From: Nocardioides luti
GTDB lineage: Bacteria > Actinomycetota > Actinomycetes > Propionibacteriales > Nocardioidaceae
Direction of reading: 5' to 3'
NCBI RefSeq assembly: GCF_014212315.1
Contig: NZ_JACKXE010000001.1
Coordinates: forward strand, 2,356,001 to 2,420,000
DNA length: 64,000 bases
Shown here: positions 18,419 through 26,679 of the stretch, in pieces
Layout of the letters: every line of letters starts with the position of its first letter
Numbering within the stretch: position 1 is the first letter of the stretch
Program-made: the position numbers and the translations under genes
The notes under the pieces: generated by a model
Told to the model about the DNA's origin: nothing
The model's database searches: none
What the model saw: only the letters and a program-made list of their open reading frames with translations

Positions 18419-18931
18419 TCAGGAGCGGACGATCTCGACGGTCTCGATGCCGACGGCGTCCTTCGGGCGGTCGCCGGGGCCGGTGGCCACCTTGCCGAGG
18501 GCGTCGACGACGTCGCGCGAGGCCTGGTCGGCCACCTCGCCGAAGATCGTGTGCTTGAAGTTCAGCCACGTCGTGGGGGCGAGGGTGATGAAGAACTGCG
18601 AGCCGTTGGTGCCGGGGCCGGCGTTCGCCATCGCGAGGAGGTAGGGCTTGTCGAAGGTGAGCTCGGGGTGCGGCTCGTCCTTGAACGTGTAGCCGGGGCC
18701 GCCGGTGCCGGTGCCCTGGGGGCAGCCGCCCTGGATCATGAAGCCCTCGATGATCCGGTGGAAGCCGAGGCCGTCGTAGAACGGACCGCTGCGGCCGTTG
18801 CCGGCGTCGTAGGACTTGGTGCCCTCGGCGAGGCCGGTGAAGTTCTCGACCGTGGCCGGCGCGTGGTCCGGGAACAGGTTGATCGTGATGTCGCCCTGCG
18901 TGGTCTTCAAGATGGCCTGCTGGTCAGCCAT
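18419..18931 (-). CDS. ppiA: PpiA, cyclophilin-type peptidyl-prolyl isomerase
   Basis: A cytosolic cyclophilin (170 residues) catalysing cis-trans isomerisation of prolyl bonds. Motifs visible are FHRIIEGFMIQGGCP (catalytic Arg), GPGTNGSQFFIT and the LNFKHTIFGEV loop. ATG at 18931 gives MADQQAILKTTQGDI. The gene lies beside the rhomboid gene as in mycobacteria. In mycobacteria ppiA is near tRNA-Ile/tRNA-Ala and gyrA; here about 29 kb separates them. Confidence 0.96.
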   Translation of the reverse strand: MADQQAILKTTQGDITINLFPDHAPATVENFTGLAEGTKSYDAGNGRSGPFYDGLGFHRIIEGFMIQGGCPQGTGTGGPGYTFKDEPHPELTFDKPYLLAMANAGPGTNGSQFFITLAPTTWLNFKHTIFGEVADQASRDVVDALGKVATGPGDRPKDAVGIETVEIVRS

Positions 18932-19085
18932 GACTGCCTCTCGCGTGTGGTGGGTACAGAGGTGGTACGTCGATCGTGTTCGTGCCCCCCGATCCTCGCA
19001 CGCGGGACAAGACGCCCGCGCGGGCTGGGGTGGCATCGGGCATGATCGAGTGGAAGCCACACGACGAGAAGGAAGTGTCACGCCC

Positions 19086-19976
19086 ATGGGCCTGCGCAAG
19101 AAGAAGACCCTCATCGACCAAGCGTCCGACTACGTCGAGGCCGTCCGCCCGCAGCTCGAGTCAGCGGTCGGGACCGCGCGCGACGCCGCCAAGGACGCCG
19201 CCAAGGAGGCCAAGGAGCGCGCGCTGCCCCTGCTCGCCGAGGCCCGCGACAAGGCGGCCCCGGTGCTCGCGGACGCCCGCGACAAGGCCACGCCGTACCT
19301 CTCCGACGCGCGTGACAAGGCGACGCCCTACCTCAGCGACGCGCGCGACAAGGCCACGCCGTTCCTGCACGACGCCCGGGACAAGGCCGCGCCCTACCTC
19401 AGCGACGCCCGCGACAAGGCCGCCCCGGCCCTCGCCGGCGCGCGTGCGAAGGCCGGCCCCGCGCTCGCCGACGCCCGCGACAAGGCGGGCCCGGCCCTGG
19501 CCGACGCCCGCGAGAAGGCGGCGCCGTACGTCGCCGCCGGTGCGGCCTACGCGGCCGACAAGGCCTCGGTCGGTCGCGACCTCGCCGCCGCCAAGGTCGC
19601 CGAGCTGCAGGGCAAGCCGCAGAAGAAGAAGGGCTCGACCTTCAAGAAGATCCTGCTGTTCGCGGGTCTCGCCGGCCTGGCCGGGTTCGTCGCCAAGAAG
19701 CTGCAGGGCGACAAGGCCGCGGACAACTGGCAGTCGTCGTACGTCCCCACCCCGGCTCCCGCCCCGAAGGCCCCGGCCCAGGCCGCCGCCCCCGTCACCC
19801 CGGCGGCTCCGGCCTCCGGTGCGACCGACGCCGCCTCGGTGGACGACCCGGCCGGCTCCTCGCCCGACGAGGCGCTCGCCGACCAGGTCGACGAGGCCCA
19901 CCCGGTGACGACGCCGGACGAGCCCGCCGAGGTCGTCTCGATCGAGGACGCGCCCAGCAAGGACGAGAGCAAGTAG
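19086..19976 (+). CDS. Ala/Lys/Asp-rich protein with tandem 11-residue repeats
   Basis: A 296-residue protein of unknown function. Residues about 45-150 form roughly nine copies of an 11-residue unit of the form L-S/A-D-A-R-D-K-A-A/T-P-x (for example LSDARDKATPY). These are predicted to be long amphipathic helices with LEA-like or apolipoprotein-like character. A hydrophobic segment at about 200-218 (ILLFAGLAGLAGFVAKKL) could be a membrane anchor. The tail is Pro/Ala-rich then acidic. ATG at 19086 is the first sensible start. It is divergent from ppiA (154-bp spacer) and followed by hairpins. A membrane- or stress-related role is only a guess. Confidence 0.8.
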   Translation: MGLRKKKTLIDQASDYVEAVRPQLESAVGTARDAAKDAAKEAKERALPLLAEARDKAAPVLADARDKATPYLSDARDKATPYLSDARDKATPFLHDARDKAAPYLSDARDKAAPALAGARAKAGPALADARDKAGPALADAREKAAPYVAAGAAYAADKASVGRDLAAAKVAELQGKPQKKKGSTFKKILLFAGLAGLAGFVAKKLQGDKAADNWQSSYVPTPAPAPKAPAQAAAPVTPAAPASGATDAASVDDPAGSSPDEALADQVDEAHPVTTPDEPAEVVSIEDAPSKDESK

Positions 19977-19981
19977 CACCC

Positions 19982-20040
19982 TCCCCCTACGCGGGGGACA
20001 GCGTCACCTGAGCCGGCCGGAGGGGAGATCCTCCGGCCGG
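19982..20040. terminator. Two hairpins between convergent genes
   Basis: The first is TCCCCC/GGGGGA with a 5-nt loop (19982-19998). The second has 10-bp arms CCGGCCGGAG/CTCCGGCCGG (20013-20022, 20031-20040) and lies within the last codons of the minus-strand acyltransferase gene. They probably end transcription of the repeat-protein gene and may affect both strands. Confidence 0.6.
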
Positions 20041-21026
20041 TTCTCGTCGATCCAGGCGTCGATCTGCTCCCACCACCCGAAGAGCCAGTCGATGCGGGCC
20101 TCGCGGCCCTCGGGGATCTCGGCCCGCGGCACCTGCCACCAGCGCATCACGATCCGCTTGTCCATCGGCAGCTCGCGCCACAGGTCGGCGACCGAGGCCA
20201 GGTGGTCGAGCCCGGTGTGGGCCACGAGCACGACGTCGGCCTCGGGAGCGGCGTCCAGCGCCGCGATCAGGCCGCCCGGGCGCGGGGCGAGGACGTTCGT
20301 CATCGCCTCGGCCCGAACCGCCATCCGCTCGAGACCGAGCTTGCGCAGCCGGTCGATGCCGCGCTGGCGACGGGCCGGGGTGAAGTTGCCGCCCTCGGGG
20401 AAGATCACGAACGCGTCGTCCTCGTCGAGGTTGCTCGCGAGCGTGGCGATCTGGGACTCGAGGTCCTCGCCGCGGCCGGGGTTCGGAGTGATGAAGCGGG
20501 CCGGGATCCGGCGCAGCACGACGTCGATCATCGGGTCCCAGGCCAGGGTGTCCTTGAGGACCACGCGCGGCTCGCGGCGGTACCAGTGCATCAGCGCGTG
20601 GATGAGGACGAACGAGTCGCCCGGCCCCGCGTGCCGGCAGCAGACCACCAGCGGCCGGCCCGGGTGGGCGTCCGGGGTGGGCCCGTCGGTCGCGATCGAG
20701 AGCCGCAGCACCCGCCGCGCCTCGCGGAAGAACACCCACATCACGCCCTGGACCAGGTCGTAGTGGATGCCCTCGAAGTACGGCGTGCGCATCTTCCGCC
20801 CGAAGCCCGAGGCGATCCACAGCCCCAGCAGCACGACCAGCATCACCGCCTCGCAGGTGAGGTAGAGAATGAGGACCCACAGCAGCCGCAGCGCCCGCCA
20901 GCGGCCCGGGAGCAGCGGCGACAGCGCGGCCGCCCCGATCAGCCAGAGCGGTAGCGTCACCCACAGCAGTCCCGTCAGCAGGACCACGGCGGGAGCGACG
21001 ACGACGCGCCTGAAGACGCGGATCAC
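20004..21026 (-). CDS. PlsC-like 1-acyl-glycerol-phosphate acyltransferase family protein
   Basis: A 340-residue membrane protein of the PlsC/LPLAT superfamily, transferring acyl groups to glycerolipid acceptors. Two hydrophobic segments lie near the N-terminus (about 8-35 and 48-70). The catalytic HX4D motif is RHAGPGDSF, and the substrate-binding FPEGGNFTPARR follows. The acceptor may not be lysophosphatidate. GTG at 21026 overlaps the stop of the patatin gene (GTGA). The two lipid enzymes plus DUF3817 form a coupled unit. Confidence 0.87.
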   Translation of the reverse strand: MIRVFRRVVVAPAVVLLTGLLWVTLPLWLIGAAALSPLLPGRWRALRLLWVLILYLTCEAVMLVVLLGLWIASGFGRKMRTPYFEGIHYDLVQGVMWVFFREARRVLRLSIATDGPTPDAHPGRPLVVCCRHAGPGDSFVLIHALMHWYRREPRVVLKDTLAWDPMIDVVLRRIPARFITPNPGRGEDLESQIATLASNLDEDDAFVIFPEGGNFTPARRQRGIDRLRKLGLERMAVRAEAMTNVLAPRPGGLIAALDAAPEADVVLVAHTGLDHLASVADLWRELPMDKRIVMRWWQVPRAEIPEGREARIDWLFGWWEQIDAWIDENRPEDLPSGRLR

Positions 21027-21859
21027 TCCACCGGTCCGAGCCGCTCGTCGAGGAAGGCCACCGAGGCGTCGTACGTCGCGTCGATGCGGCGCTGCACCCC
21101 GGAGAAGTCCCGGGTGCCGAAGAAGGAGTCGTCGCGCGAGGAGGTGCCGCGCGCCGGGAGGACGTGCGCCTCGACGGTGTCCGGCAGCTCGGCCATCTCG
21201 CGGTGGAAGCGGTGGCGGCGCGCGATCTCGAAGGACACCCGCGCGACCTCCCACGGCCGGCGCGGCACGCTCAGCGCCCGGTCCACGCGCCCGACCTGGA
21301 GCACGAAGATCCGGGTCGCGCCGAGCTGCACGGCCCGGCCGACCGGGATCGAGTTCACGATGCCGCCGTCGAGGTAGTGGCCCTCGCCGACGCGGGCCGG
21401 CGGCAGGAGACCGGGTACGGCGGCACTGGCGACGACCGCGTCGACGACGTTCCCGGTGTCGAACCAGTGCTCGGCGGCGCGCTCGATCGAGGCGGCGCAG
21501 ACCTGGAAACGGACCGGCAGCTCCTCGAAGGTGACGTCGCCGAGCTCCTCGACCAGCCGCTGCTTGAGCGGCTTGGCGGAGTAGATGTGGGTGCCGGTGG
21601 CCATCGCCCGGCGCACGGTCCGCAGCGCGCGGTCGCCGTACACCTCCCGTCCGCTCTCGCTGGCGCCGCGCCAGAGCTCGGTGAGGCGGTCGATGACCGC
21701 GAGGGACGGGTCGCGGGCGATCATCGCGCCGTTGAGGGCGCCGACGCTGGTGCCGAGCACCAGGTCCGGGACGATCTCGCGCTCGAACAGGGCGCGCAGC
21801 ATGCCGACCTCGACCGCGCCGAGGACGCCTCCGCCACCCAGGACGAACGCGGTCGTCAC
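21023..21859 (-). CDS. Patatin-like phospholipase
   Basis: A 278-residue acyl hydrolase of the patatin family. It shows the oxyanion-hole motif GGGGVLGAVEVG, the nucleophile elbow GTSVG (Ser of the Ser-Asp dyad) and the DGG Asp motif in LDGGIVNS. The substrate is probably a phospholipid or other acyl ester. GTG at 21859 overlaps the stop codon of DUF3817 upstream and its own stop overlaps the acyltransferase start, so all three are translationally coupled. Confidence 0.9.
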   Translation of the reverse strand: MTTAFVLGGGGVLGAVEVGMLRALFEREIVPDLVLGTSVGALNGAMIARDPSLAVIDRLTELWRGASESGREVYGDRALRTVRRAMATGTHIYSAKPLKQRLVEELGDVTFEELPVRFQVCAASIERAAEHWFDTGNVVDAVVASAAVPGLLPPARVGEGHYLDGGIVNSIPVGRAVQLGATRIFVLQVGRVDRALSVPRRPWEVARVSFEIARRHRFHREMAELPDTVEAHVLPARGTSSRDDSFFGTRDFSGVQRRIDATYDASVAFLDERLGPVE

Positions 21860-22209
21860 GGGTGGGCGGCGCTTGCGGTGGTCAGCTCGGGGTGCTCGAC
21901 CCGCATCCGCTGGGTGACGCGGTGCTCGACCCAGAAGATCAGCAGCGGCACCAGGCCGGCGACCAGCGCCAGCAGCGTGAAGGCCACGCTCCACCCCGCC
22001 TTGCGGGAGAGGAAGAACGCGACGACGACGTAGATCATGAAGACCCACCCGTGCACGGCCCACATGATCGCGGAGCTCTCGCCGAACTGCTGGAGCGAGG
22101 AGCCCTCGGTGGCGAGGTACTTCAACGGCAGGGAGACCAGGGCGCAGAACGCGAGCAGGACGCCCACGACGAGGGCCAGCACGCGGTAGGCCTTGAACAG
22201 GTTCTTCAC
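21856..22209 (-). CDS. DUF3817 integral membrane protein
   Basis: A 117-residue protein with three hydrophobic segments and the DUF3817 phrases FKAYRVLALVVGVLL and AVHGWVFMIYV. The function is unknown. The family is found across actinobacteria. GTG at 22209 gives MKNLFKAYR, the conserved start. The stop overlaps the patatin gene start. SURF1 lies 10 bp upstream and is probably in the same transcript. Confidence 0.88.
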   Translation of the reverse strand: MKNLFKAYRVLALVVGVLLAFCALVSLPLKYLATEGSSLQQFGESSAIMWAVHGWVFMIYVVVAFFLSRKAGWSVAFTLLALVAGLVPLLIFWVEHRVTQRMRVEHPELTTASAAHP

Positions 22210-22219
22210 GCCGACGACA

Positions 22220-23050
22220 CTACTGGCCGTCCGCAGCGGTGCCCGCGGGCTCCGCCTCACCGGGCGCGGCCGGAGTGGCCTGGGTCTCCTGCACCGGGGG
22301 GTGCAGCTCGTCGCGCATCCAGCGCACCCACACGAAGAGCGCGAACGCCCCGAAGAACCACCACTCGATCGCGTAGAGCAGGTTCCGCAGCGCGGTGAAG
22401 GTGCCGGCGTCGGGCAGCTGGTCGAGGGTGGCCGGCGCCAGCCCCGCCGTGCCGTCGTTGACCGCGGTCGGCCCGGTCGGCCAGTCCCCCGCCGGCAGGT
22501 CGTCGGCGATCACGACGTACGCGCCGTAGAGGTCCTGGTCGACGTGCTGGATCACGTCGGCGATCCGCAGCTGCGGCAGCACGTCGTCGGAGGGGTCGGG
22601 GTCGGCCTCGCCCGTGCCCTGGGGTGCCTGGAGGTAGCCGGTGAAGTCGCCCTCGCCGGTCGGCGGCGCGGGGGCGTCCGCGGGGTCCGCGACCCAGCCC
22701 CGGACGACCGGGACGGCCGGGTCGCCGGGCCCGGTGATCGCGAGCGGCGTGACGACCCAGTAGCCGGAGGTCCCGTCCTGCTCGCGGCCCGAGACGAAGA
22801 GCGTCCCGCCCGGCACCCAGGTGCCGCCGAGCACGACCGGCTGGCCGATCTTCGTGCCGGGGAACGGGTCGTCGGGCCCCAGGAGGCTGGTGAACGGCAC
22901 CGGGTCGAGGTGGGTCAGGTCGACGGCCGCGGCCACGCGGCGCTCGTGCCAGGCGTCGTACTGCCACACGCCGAGGGCCACCGCCGTGGCGGTCAGGACC
23001 AGCGCGAGGAGGTGCACCGCCCAGTAGCGCGGGGCGAGCAGGGTGGGCAC
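22220..23050 (-). CDS. SURF1 family cytochrome oxidase assembly protein
   Basis: SURF1 helps insert haem a into subunit I of cytochrome c oxidase. The 276-residue protein has the standard layout of an N-terminal membrane segment (RYWAVHLLALVLTATAVALG with the W-Q-x2-R-like phrase after it), a large extracytoplasmic domain, and a C-terminal membrane segment (LLYAIEWWFFGAFALFVWVRW). The C-terminal tail is Pro/Ala-rich. It is the first gene of a minus-strand set that runs through DUF3817 to the acyltransferase. Confidence 0.92.
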   Translation of the reverse strand: MPTLLAPRYWAVHLLALVLTATAVALGVWQYDAWHERRVAAAVDLTHLDPVPFTSLLGPDDPFPGTKIGQPVVLGGTWVPGGTLFVSGREQDGTSGYWVVTPLAITGPGDPAVPVVRGWVADPADAPAPPTGEGDFTGYLQAPQGTGEADPDPSDDVLPQLRIADVIQHVDQDLYGAYVVIADDLPAGDWPTGPTAVNDGTAGLAPATLDQLPDAGTFTALRNLLYAIEWWFFGAFALFVWVRWMRDELHPPVQETQATPAAPGEAEPAGTAADGQ

Positions 23051-23104
23051 CGCCCCAGTCTACGAACCTCGCCTCATCGGACCGGCCGCGGTCGTCCCGC
23101 CCAC

Positions 23105-23115
23105 TGGTCTGACCA
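23105..23115. promoter_or_regulatory. Likely FadR/GntR operator
   Basis: The palindrome TGGTCTGACCA fits the FadR-subfamily GntR operator pattern TnGTnnnACnA. It lies 37 bp upstream of the FadR-type regulator start and 55 bp upstream of the divergent SURF1 start. Autoregulation is the simplest inference. Confidence 0.65.
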
Positions 23116-23152
23116 CTTGACCACCGACCGGGCTCGTCCTACGGTCCCTCAC

Positions 23153-23884
23153 ATGCCCCTGCAACCCGTGACCCGCCGCTCGGTCCCCGACGAGGTCTTC
23201 GACCAGGTGCTCGCCGGCGTGGTCGACGGCGAGCTCGAGGCCGGCGAGGCGCTGCCCAGCGAGCGCCGGCTCGCCGAGGTCCTCGGCGTCTCGCGCCCGG
23301 CGGTCCGCGAGGCGCTGCAGCGGATGGCGCAGACCCGGCTGCTCGACGTCCGGCACGGCGGCGCGACGACCGTCCGCGACTTCCGGAGGTACGCCGGCCT
23401 CGACCTGCTCCCGCGGCTGCTGGTGCGCTCGGGCGTGCTGGACGCGAGCGTCGCGCGCAGCATCCTCGAGGCCCGCCTGGTGATCGGCCCGGGCGTCGCG
23501 GCCCTCGCCGCGCAGCGCGGCGGCCCGGCCCTGGTGGCGCCCCTGACCGAGGTGGTCGACGCCCTCGCGGCCGCCGACGGCCCGGACGCCGACGTCGCCC
23601 GGCAGATCCACGCGCTGGCCTACTGGGACCTGGTGGTCGACGCCGCCGACTCGATCACCTTCCGCCTGATGTTCAACAGCCTGCGCACGGCCTACGAGCC
23701 CGCGATCGAGGCGCTCGCCCCGGTGATGGCCGAGGAGGTCGGCCAGGTCGGTGCCTACCGCGTGCTCACCGCCGCCATCGGCGAGGGCGACCCCGACACC
23801 GCCCGCGCCGCGGCCGAGCGGGTCCTGCGACCCGCCACCACCAGCCTGCTGACCGCGCTCACGACCCTCGAGGAGACCCCGTGA
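23153..23884 (+). CDS. FadR-subfamily GntR transcriptional regulator
   Basis: A 243-residue repressor or activator with an N-terminal winged helix-turn-helix (about 10-75; LPSERRLAEVLGVS, RPAVREALQRM) and a C-terminal all-helical FCD domain with an RSILEARLVIGPG-type helix. FCD regulators sense organic acids or acyl-CoA. The stop overlaps the next gene (GTGA), a fatty-acid-hydroxylase-like enzyme, suggesting local control of lipid metabolism. An FCD-type operator palindrome lies just upstream. Confidence 0.93.
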   Translation: MPLQPVTRRSVPDEVFDQVLAGVVDGELEAGEALPSERRLAEVLGVSRPAVREALQRMAQTRLLDVRHGGATTVRDFRRYAGLDLLPRLLVRSGVLDASVARSILEARLVIGPGVAALAAQRGGPALVAPLTEVVDALAAADGPDADVARQIHALAYWDLVVDAADSITFRLMFNSLRTAYEPAIEALAPVMAEEVGQVGAYRVLTAAIGEGDPDTARAAAERVLRPATTSLLTALTTLEETP

Positions 23885-24633
23885 CCAAGGCATCCCCCGA
23901 GGTCGAGGCCCTGGCGGCCGACCGGCTGGCCGCCGACGAGCAGCGGATCACCGGCGCCGCCGGTCCCGGCCGCCGCACGAACGTCTCGCTGGGCACCGCC
24001 TGGCGCTCCTTCCTGCGGGCACCGTCGCCGTGGATGATCGGCGCCTTCCTCACCGCGGCCGTCGTCGCGCGCGTCGCGGTCGGCCTCATCGCCGACGACG
24101 GCGGCTCGTGGTGGGAGCTCGCGATCCCGGCGGCCCTGCTCGCGGCCTTCCCCGTCATCGAGTGGGTGATCCACGTGGCGATCCTGCACTGGCGCCCGCG
24201 CCGGGTCGGCCCGGTCCAGGTCGACTCGCTGCTGGCCCGCAAGCACCGGGCGCACCACGCCGACCCCCGCGAGATCCCGCTGGTCTTCATCCCGTGGCAG
24301 GCGCTCTGCTGGCTGCTCCCGGCGTACGTCGTCGTGGCGCTGCTCGCGCTGCCCACGCTGCCCGGCGCGCTGTCGCTGCTGGTGTCGGTCTACGCGATCA
24401 AGCTCGGCTACGAGTGGACGCACTACCTCGTGCACAGCGACTACCGGCCGCGGTCGGGGTGGTACCGGTCGGTCTGGCGCAACCACCGCCTGCACCACTA
24501 CAAGAACGAGCACTACTGGTTCACCGTCACCAGTGCCGGCACCGCCGACCGGCTGTTCGGGACCTACCCGGACCCGGCGACGGTCGCGACGTCGCCCACG
24601 GTCAAGAGGCTGCACGCGCTCGACGGCGCGTGA
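23881..24633 (+). CDS. Sterol desaturase/fatty acid hydroxylase family protein
   Basis: A 250-residue integral membrane di-iron enzyme candidate. Membrane segments lie at about 50-70, 80-102 and 135-170. The histidine clusters are KHRAHH, HYLVHSDY and NHRLHHYKNEHYW, the ligand set of the superfamily. The substrate may be a fatty acid, sterol or carotenoid (beta-carotene hydroxylase-like); sequence alone does not decide. GTG at 23881 overlaps the regulator stop codon, so it is co-expressed with that regulator. Confidence 0.9.
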   Translation: MTKASPEVEALAADRLAADEQRITGAAGPGRRTNVSLGTAWRSFLRAPSPWMIGAFLTAAVVARVAVGLIADDGGSWWELAIPAALLAAFPVIEWVIHVAILHWRPRRVGPVQVDSLLARKHRAHHADPREIPLVFIPWQALCWLLPAYVVVALLALPTLPGALSLLVSVYAIKLGYEWTHYLVHSDYRPRSGWYRSVWRNHRLHHYKNEHYWFTVTSAGTADRLFGTYPDPATVATSPTVKRLHALDGA

Positions 24634-24685
24634 GGGGCCTGCCGAACCCCGCCCGGACCCGGCCCGGGTGCGGCACGATCGTCCC

Positions 24686-25477
24686 GTGACCCTCCACCAC
24701 CTCAACTGCGGGACGATGCGCCCGGTCGGCTCCTTCGGCGGCCGGATTGCGCCGGAGCACCTCGTCGCGCACTGCCTGCTCGTGGAGCGGCCCGACGGCC
24801 TGCTCCTCGTCGACACCGGCTTCGGCACCGCCGACGTGCTGGACCCCTCCCGGCTCGGCCGGCCGTTCGTCGCCGGCGTCCGGCCGGCGCTCGACCCGGC
24901 GGAGACCGCGCTCGCGCAGGTCCGGGCGCTGGGGTACGCCGCCGGGGACGTCACCGACGTCGCGGTGACCCACCTGGACCTCGACCACGCCGGCGGGCTC
25001 GCGGACTTCCCCGCGGCCCGCGTCCACGTGCTCGGCGACGAGCTCGAGGCGGCACTGCACCCGACGCTGCGCGAGAGGGCGCGCTACGTCGCCGCGCAGT
25101 GGGCGCACGGCCCCCGCTGGGAGCGGCACGCGGTGGCCGGCGAGGAGTGGTTCGGCTTCGGCGCCGTGACCGCGCTCGGCGACGACGTGCTCCTCGTCCC
25201 CCTGCGCGGGCACACCCGCGGCCACTGCGGGGTCGCCGTCCGCCGCCCCGACGGCGGCTGGCTGCTGCACGCCGGGGACTCCTACTTCCACACCGACGAG
25301 AAGCAGACCCCGCCGCACGTGCCGGCCGGGCTCGCGGTCTTCCAGCGGGTGATGGGGGTCGACGACCTGCAGCGGCGCCACAACCAGGAGCGGCTGCGCG
25401 AGCTGCACGCCGCCCATGCCGACGACGTGACGATCTTCAGCGCCCACGACGCGAGCGAGCTCGCGGCGCTGACCTGA
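24686..25477 (+). CDS. Metallo-beta-lactamase fold hydrolase
   Basis: A 263-residue MBL-fold protein. The metal motif HLDLDHAGG is of the HxDxDH lactonase type. Further ligands are RGHTRGHCG and the Asp in HAGDSYFH. The pattern resembles N-acyl-homoserine lactonase or other lactonase-like hydrolases, but the substrate is unknown. The start is GTG at 24686 (VTLHHLNCGTM). It is 52 bp after the hydroxylase gene, possibly in the same operon. Confidence 0.88.
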   Translation: MTLHHLNCGTMRPVGSFGGRIAPEHLVAHCLLVERPDGLLLVDTGFGTADVLDPSRLGRPFVAGVRPALDPAETALAQVRALGYAAGDVTDVAVTHLDLDHAGGLADFPAARVHVLGDELEAALHPTLRERARYVAAQWAHGPRWERHAVAGEEWFGFGAVTALGDDVLLVPLRGHTRGHCGVAVRRPDGGWLLHAGDSYFHTDEKQTPPHVPAGLAVFQRVMGVDDLQRRHNQERLRELHAAHADDVTIFSAHDASELAALT

Positions 25478-25498
25478 GGCCGGACCTCGGGCCGTGCC

Positions 25499-26518
25499 TC
25501 AGAGCCCGGTCGGCTCCGCGAGCGGGGTGACCTCGTTGCAGATCCCGAAGGGCAGGGTGCCGAGCAGGGTCAGCCGCGCCGCGACCGGCGGACGGCGTAC
25601 GTCGTAGCCGATCCGCCCGGTCGTCGGGTCCGCCACCCCGTCGGCGAAGCCGTCGCCGAAGGCGAGCCCGTCCGCCGTCGGCCAGTCGTCGCCGAGGCGC
25701 AGCCGCTCGAAGAGGTCGAGGCGGTCGAGGTCGGTCCGCACCGTCGCGAGGTGGTCGCCGAAGCCGACGGCGAAGGCGTGCAGGTCGTCGAGGTCGTCCA
25801 CGTCGTGGTGCGCGAGCACGGCGTCCTGGTCCTCCGCGGTGGCGTCCGGTCCGAGGGCCTCGTCGAGCGGCACGCAGCCGCGGTGGACGTACGTCGCCTC
25901 CGACGGTGCCCCGACCAGGTCGACGACCGTGGCGTCGGTGCCCCAGCTCATCGCGCCGTCCTGCGTGGTCCCGGACGTGACCAGGTGGGTCCCCTCGTCG
26001 ACCTCGGCGCCGGCGAGCCCGGCGACGCCGGCGTCCACTGCGCGGCGCACGCCGCTCAGGTCCAGGTCGGGCCGCATGGCGAGCACGTAGCCGCTGCCCG
26101 ACGGCCCGGTGAAGTGGGCCTCCCAGTCGACGTCGTCCTGGGTGAAGCCGTAGTCGAGCGCCAGCACCGACGCGTCGTCGCGGAGCATCCCCTGCGCCAG
26201 CAGCGGCGCCTCGGCCTCGGCCCGGACCCAGAAGTCCGCGCGGTCGGCCATCAGGTCGGCGCTGGTCAGGTCCGGCACCCCGAGCTGCGCCCGGATCTCG
26301 TCGAGGTCGGTCACGGTCAGCTCGGTGGCGTCGGCGGGCACCAGCGGCAGCACCGCGGCGGCCGGCTCCAGCGCCGGCGCGAAGGACGGGCTACCGCTCA
26401 GCCGCGCCGGCGGGCCGTCGTACGCCATGTCAGGGGGCGGGACCTCGTCACCGCACGCCGACAGGCCGCCGAGGAGCAGCGCCAGCACGGGGGCAGCGCG
26501 CAGCAGGGTGGGGCTCAT
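25499..26518 (-). CDS. Predicted lipoprotein (hypothetical)
   Basis: A 339-residue secreted lipoprotein of unknown function. The signal peptide ends in the lipobox LSAC, so lipidation would be at Cys22. The mature part is acidic with many Asp/Leu-rich stretches and few Cys. I do not recognise a domain. It converges with the MBL gene (22 bp between stops). Confidence 0.8.
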   Translation of the reverse strand: MSPTLLRAAPVLALLLGGLSACGDEVPPPDMAYDGPPARLSGSPSFAPALEPAAAVLPLVPADATELTVTDLDEIRAQLGVPDLTSADLMADRADFWVRAEAEAPLLAQGMLRDDASVLALDYGFTQDDVDWEAHFTGPSGSGYVLAMRPDLDLSGVRRAVDAGVAGLAGAEVDEGTHLVTSGTTQDGAMSWGTDATVVDLVGAPSEATYVHRGCVPLDEALGPDATAEDQDAVLAHHDVDDLDDLHAFAVGFGDHLATVRTDLDRLDLFERLRLGDDWPTADGLAFGDGFADGVADPTTGRIGYDVRRPPVAARLTLLGTLPFGICNEVTPLAEPTGL

Positions 26519-26679
26519 CCGCCTTCACTCGGGCTCTCTGACAGGGGACACCGGTCGTCCCGGACGCGTGGGGGGCACGTCCGGACGGCGACCGTACTGT
26601 TCCACAGCGGTGCCGGGCATCGTCCGATCGGGCCCGCGTGGATGGTCCGTGCGGCCCGGTTGGGGGCGGTCGGGGGCGG

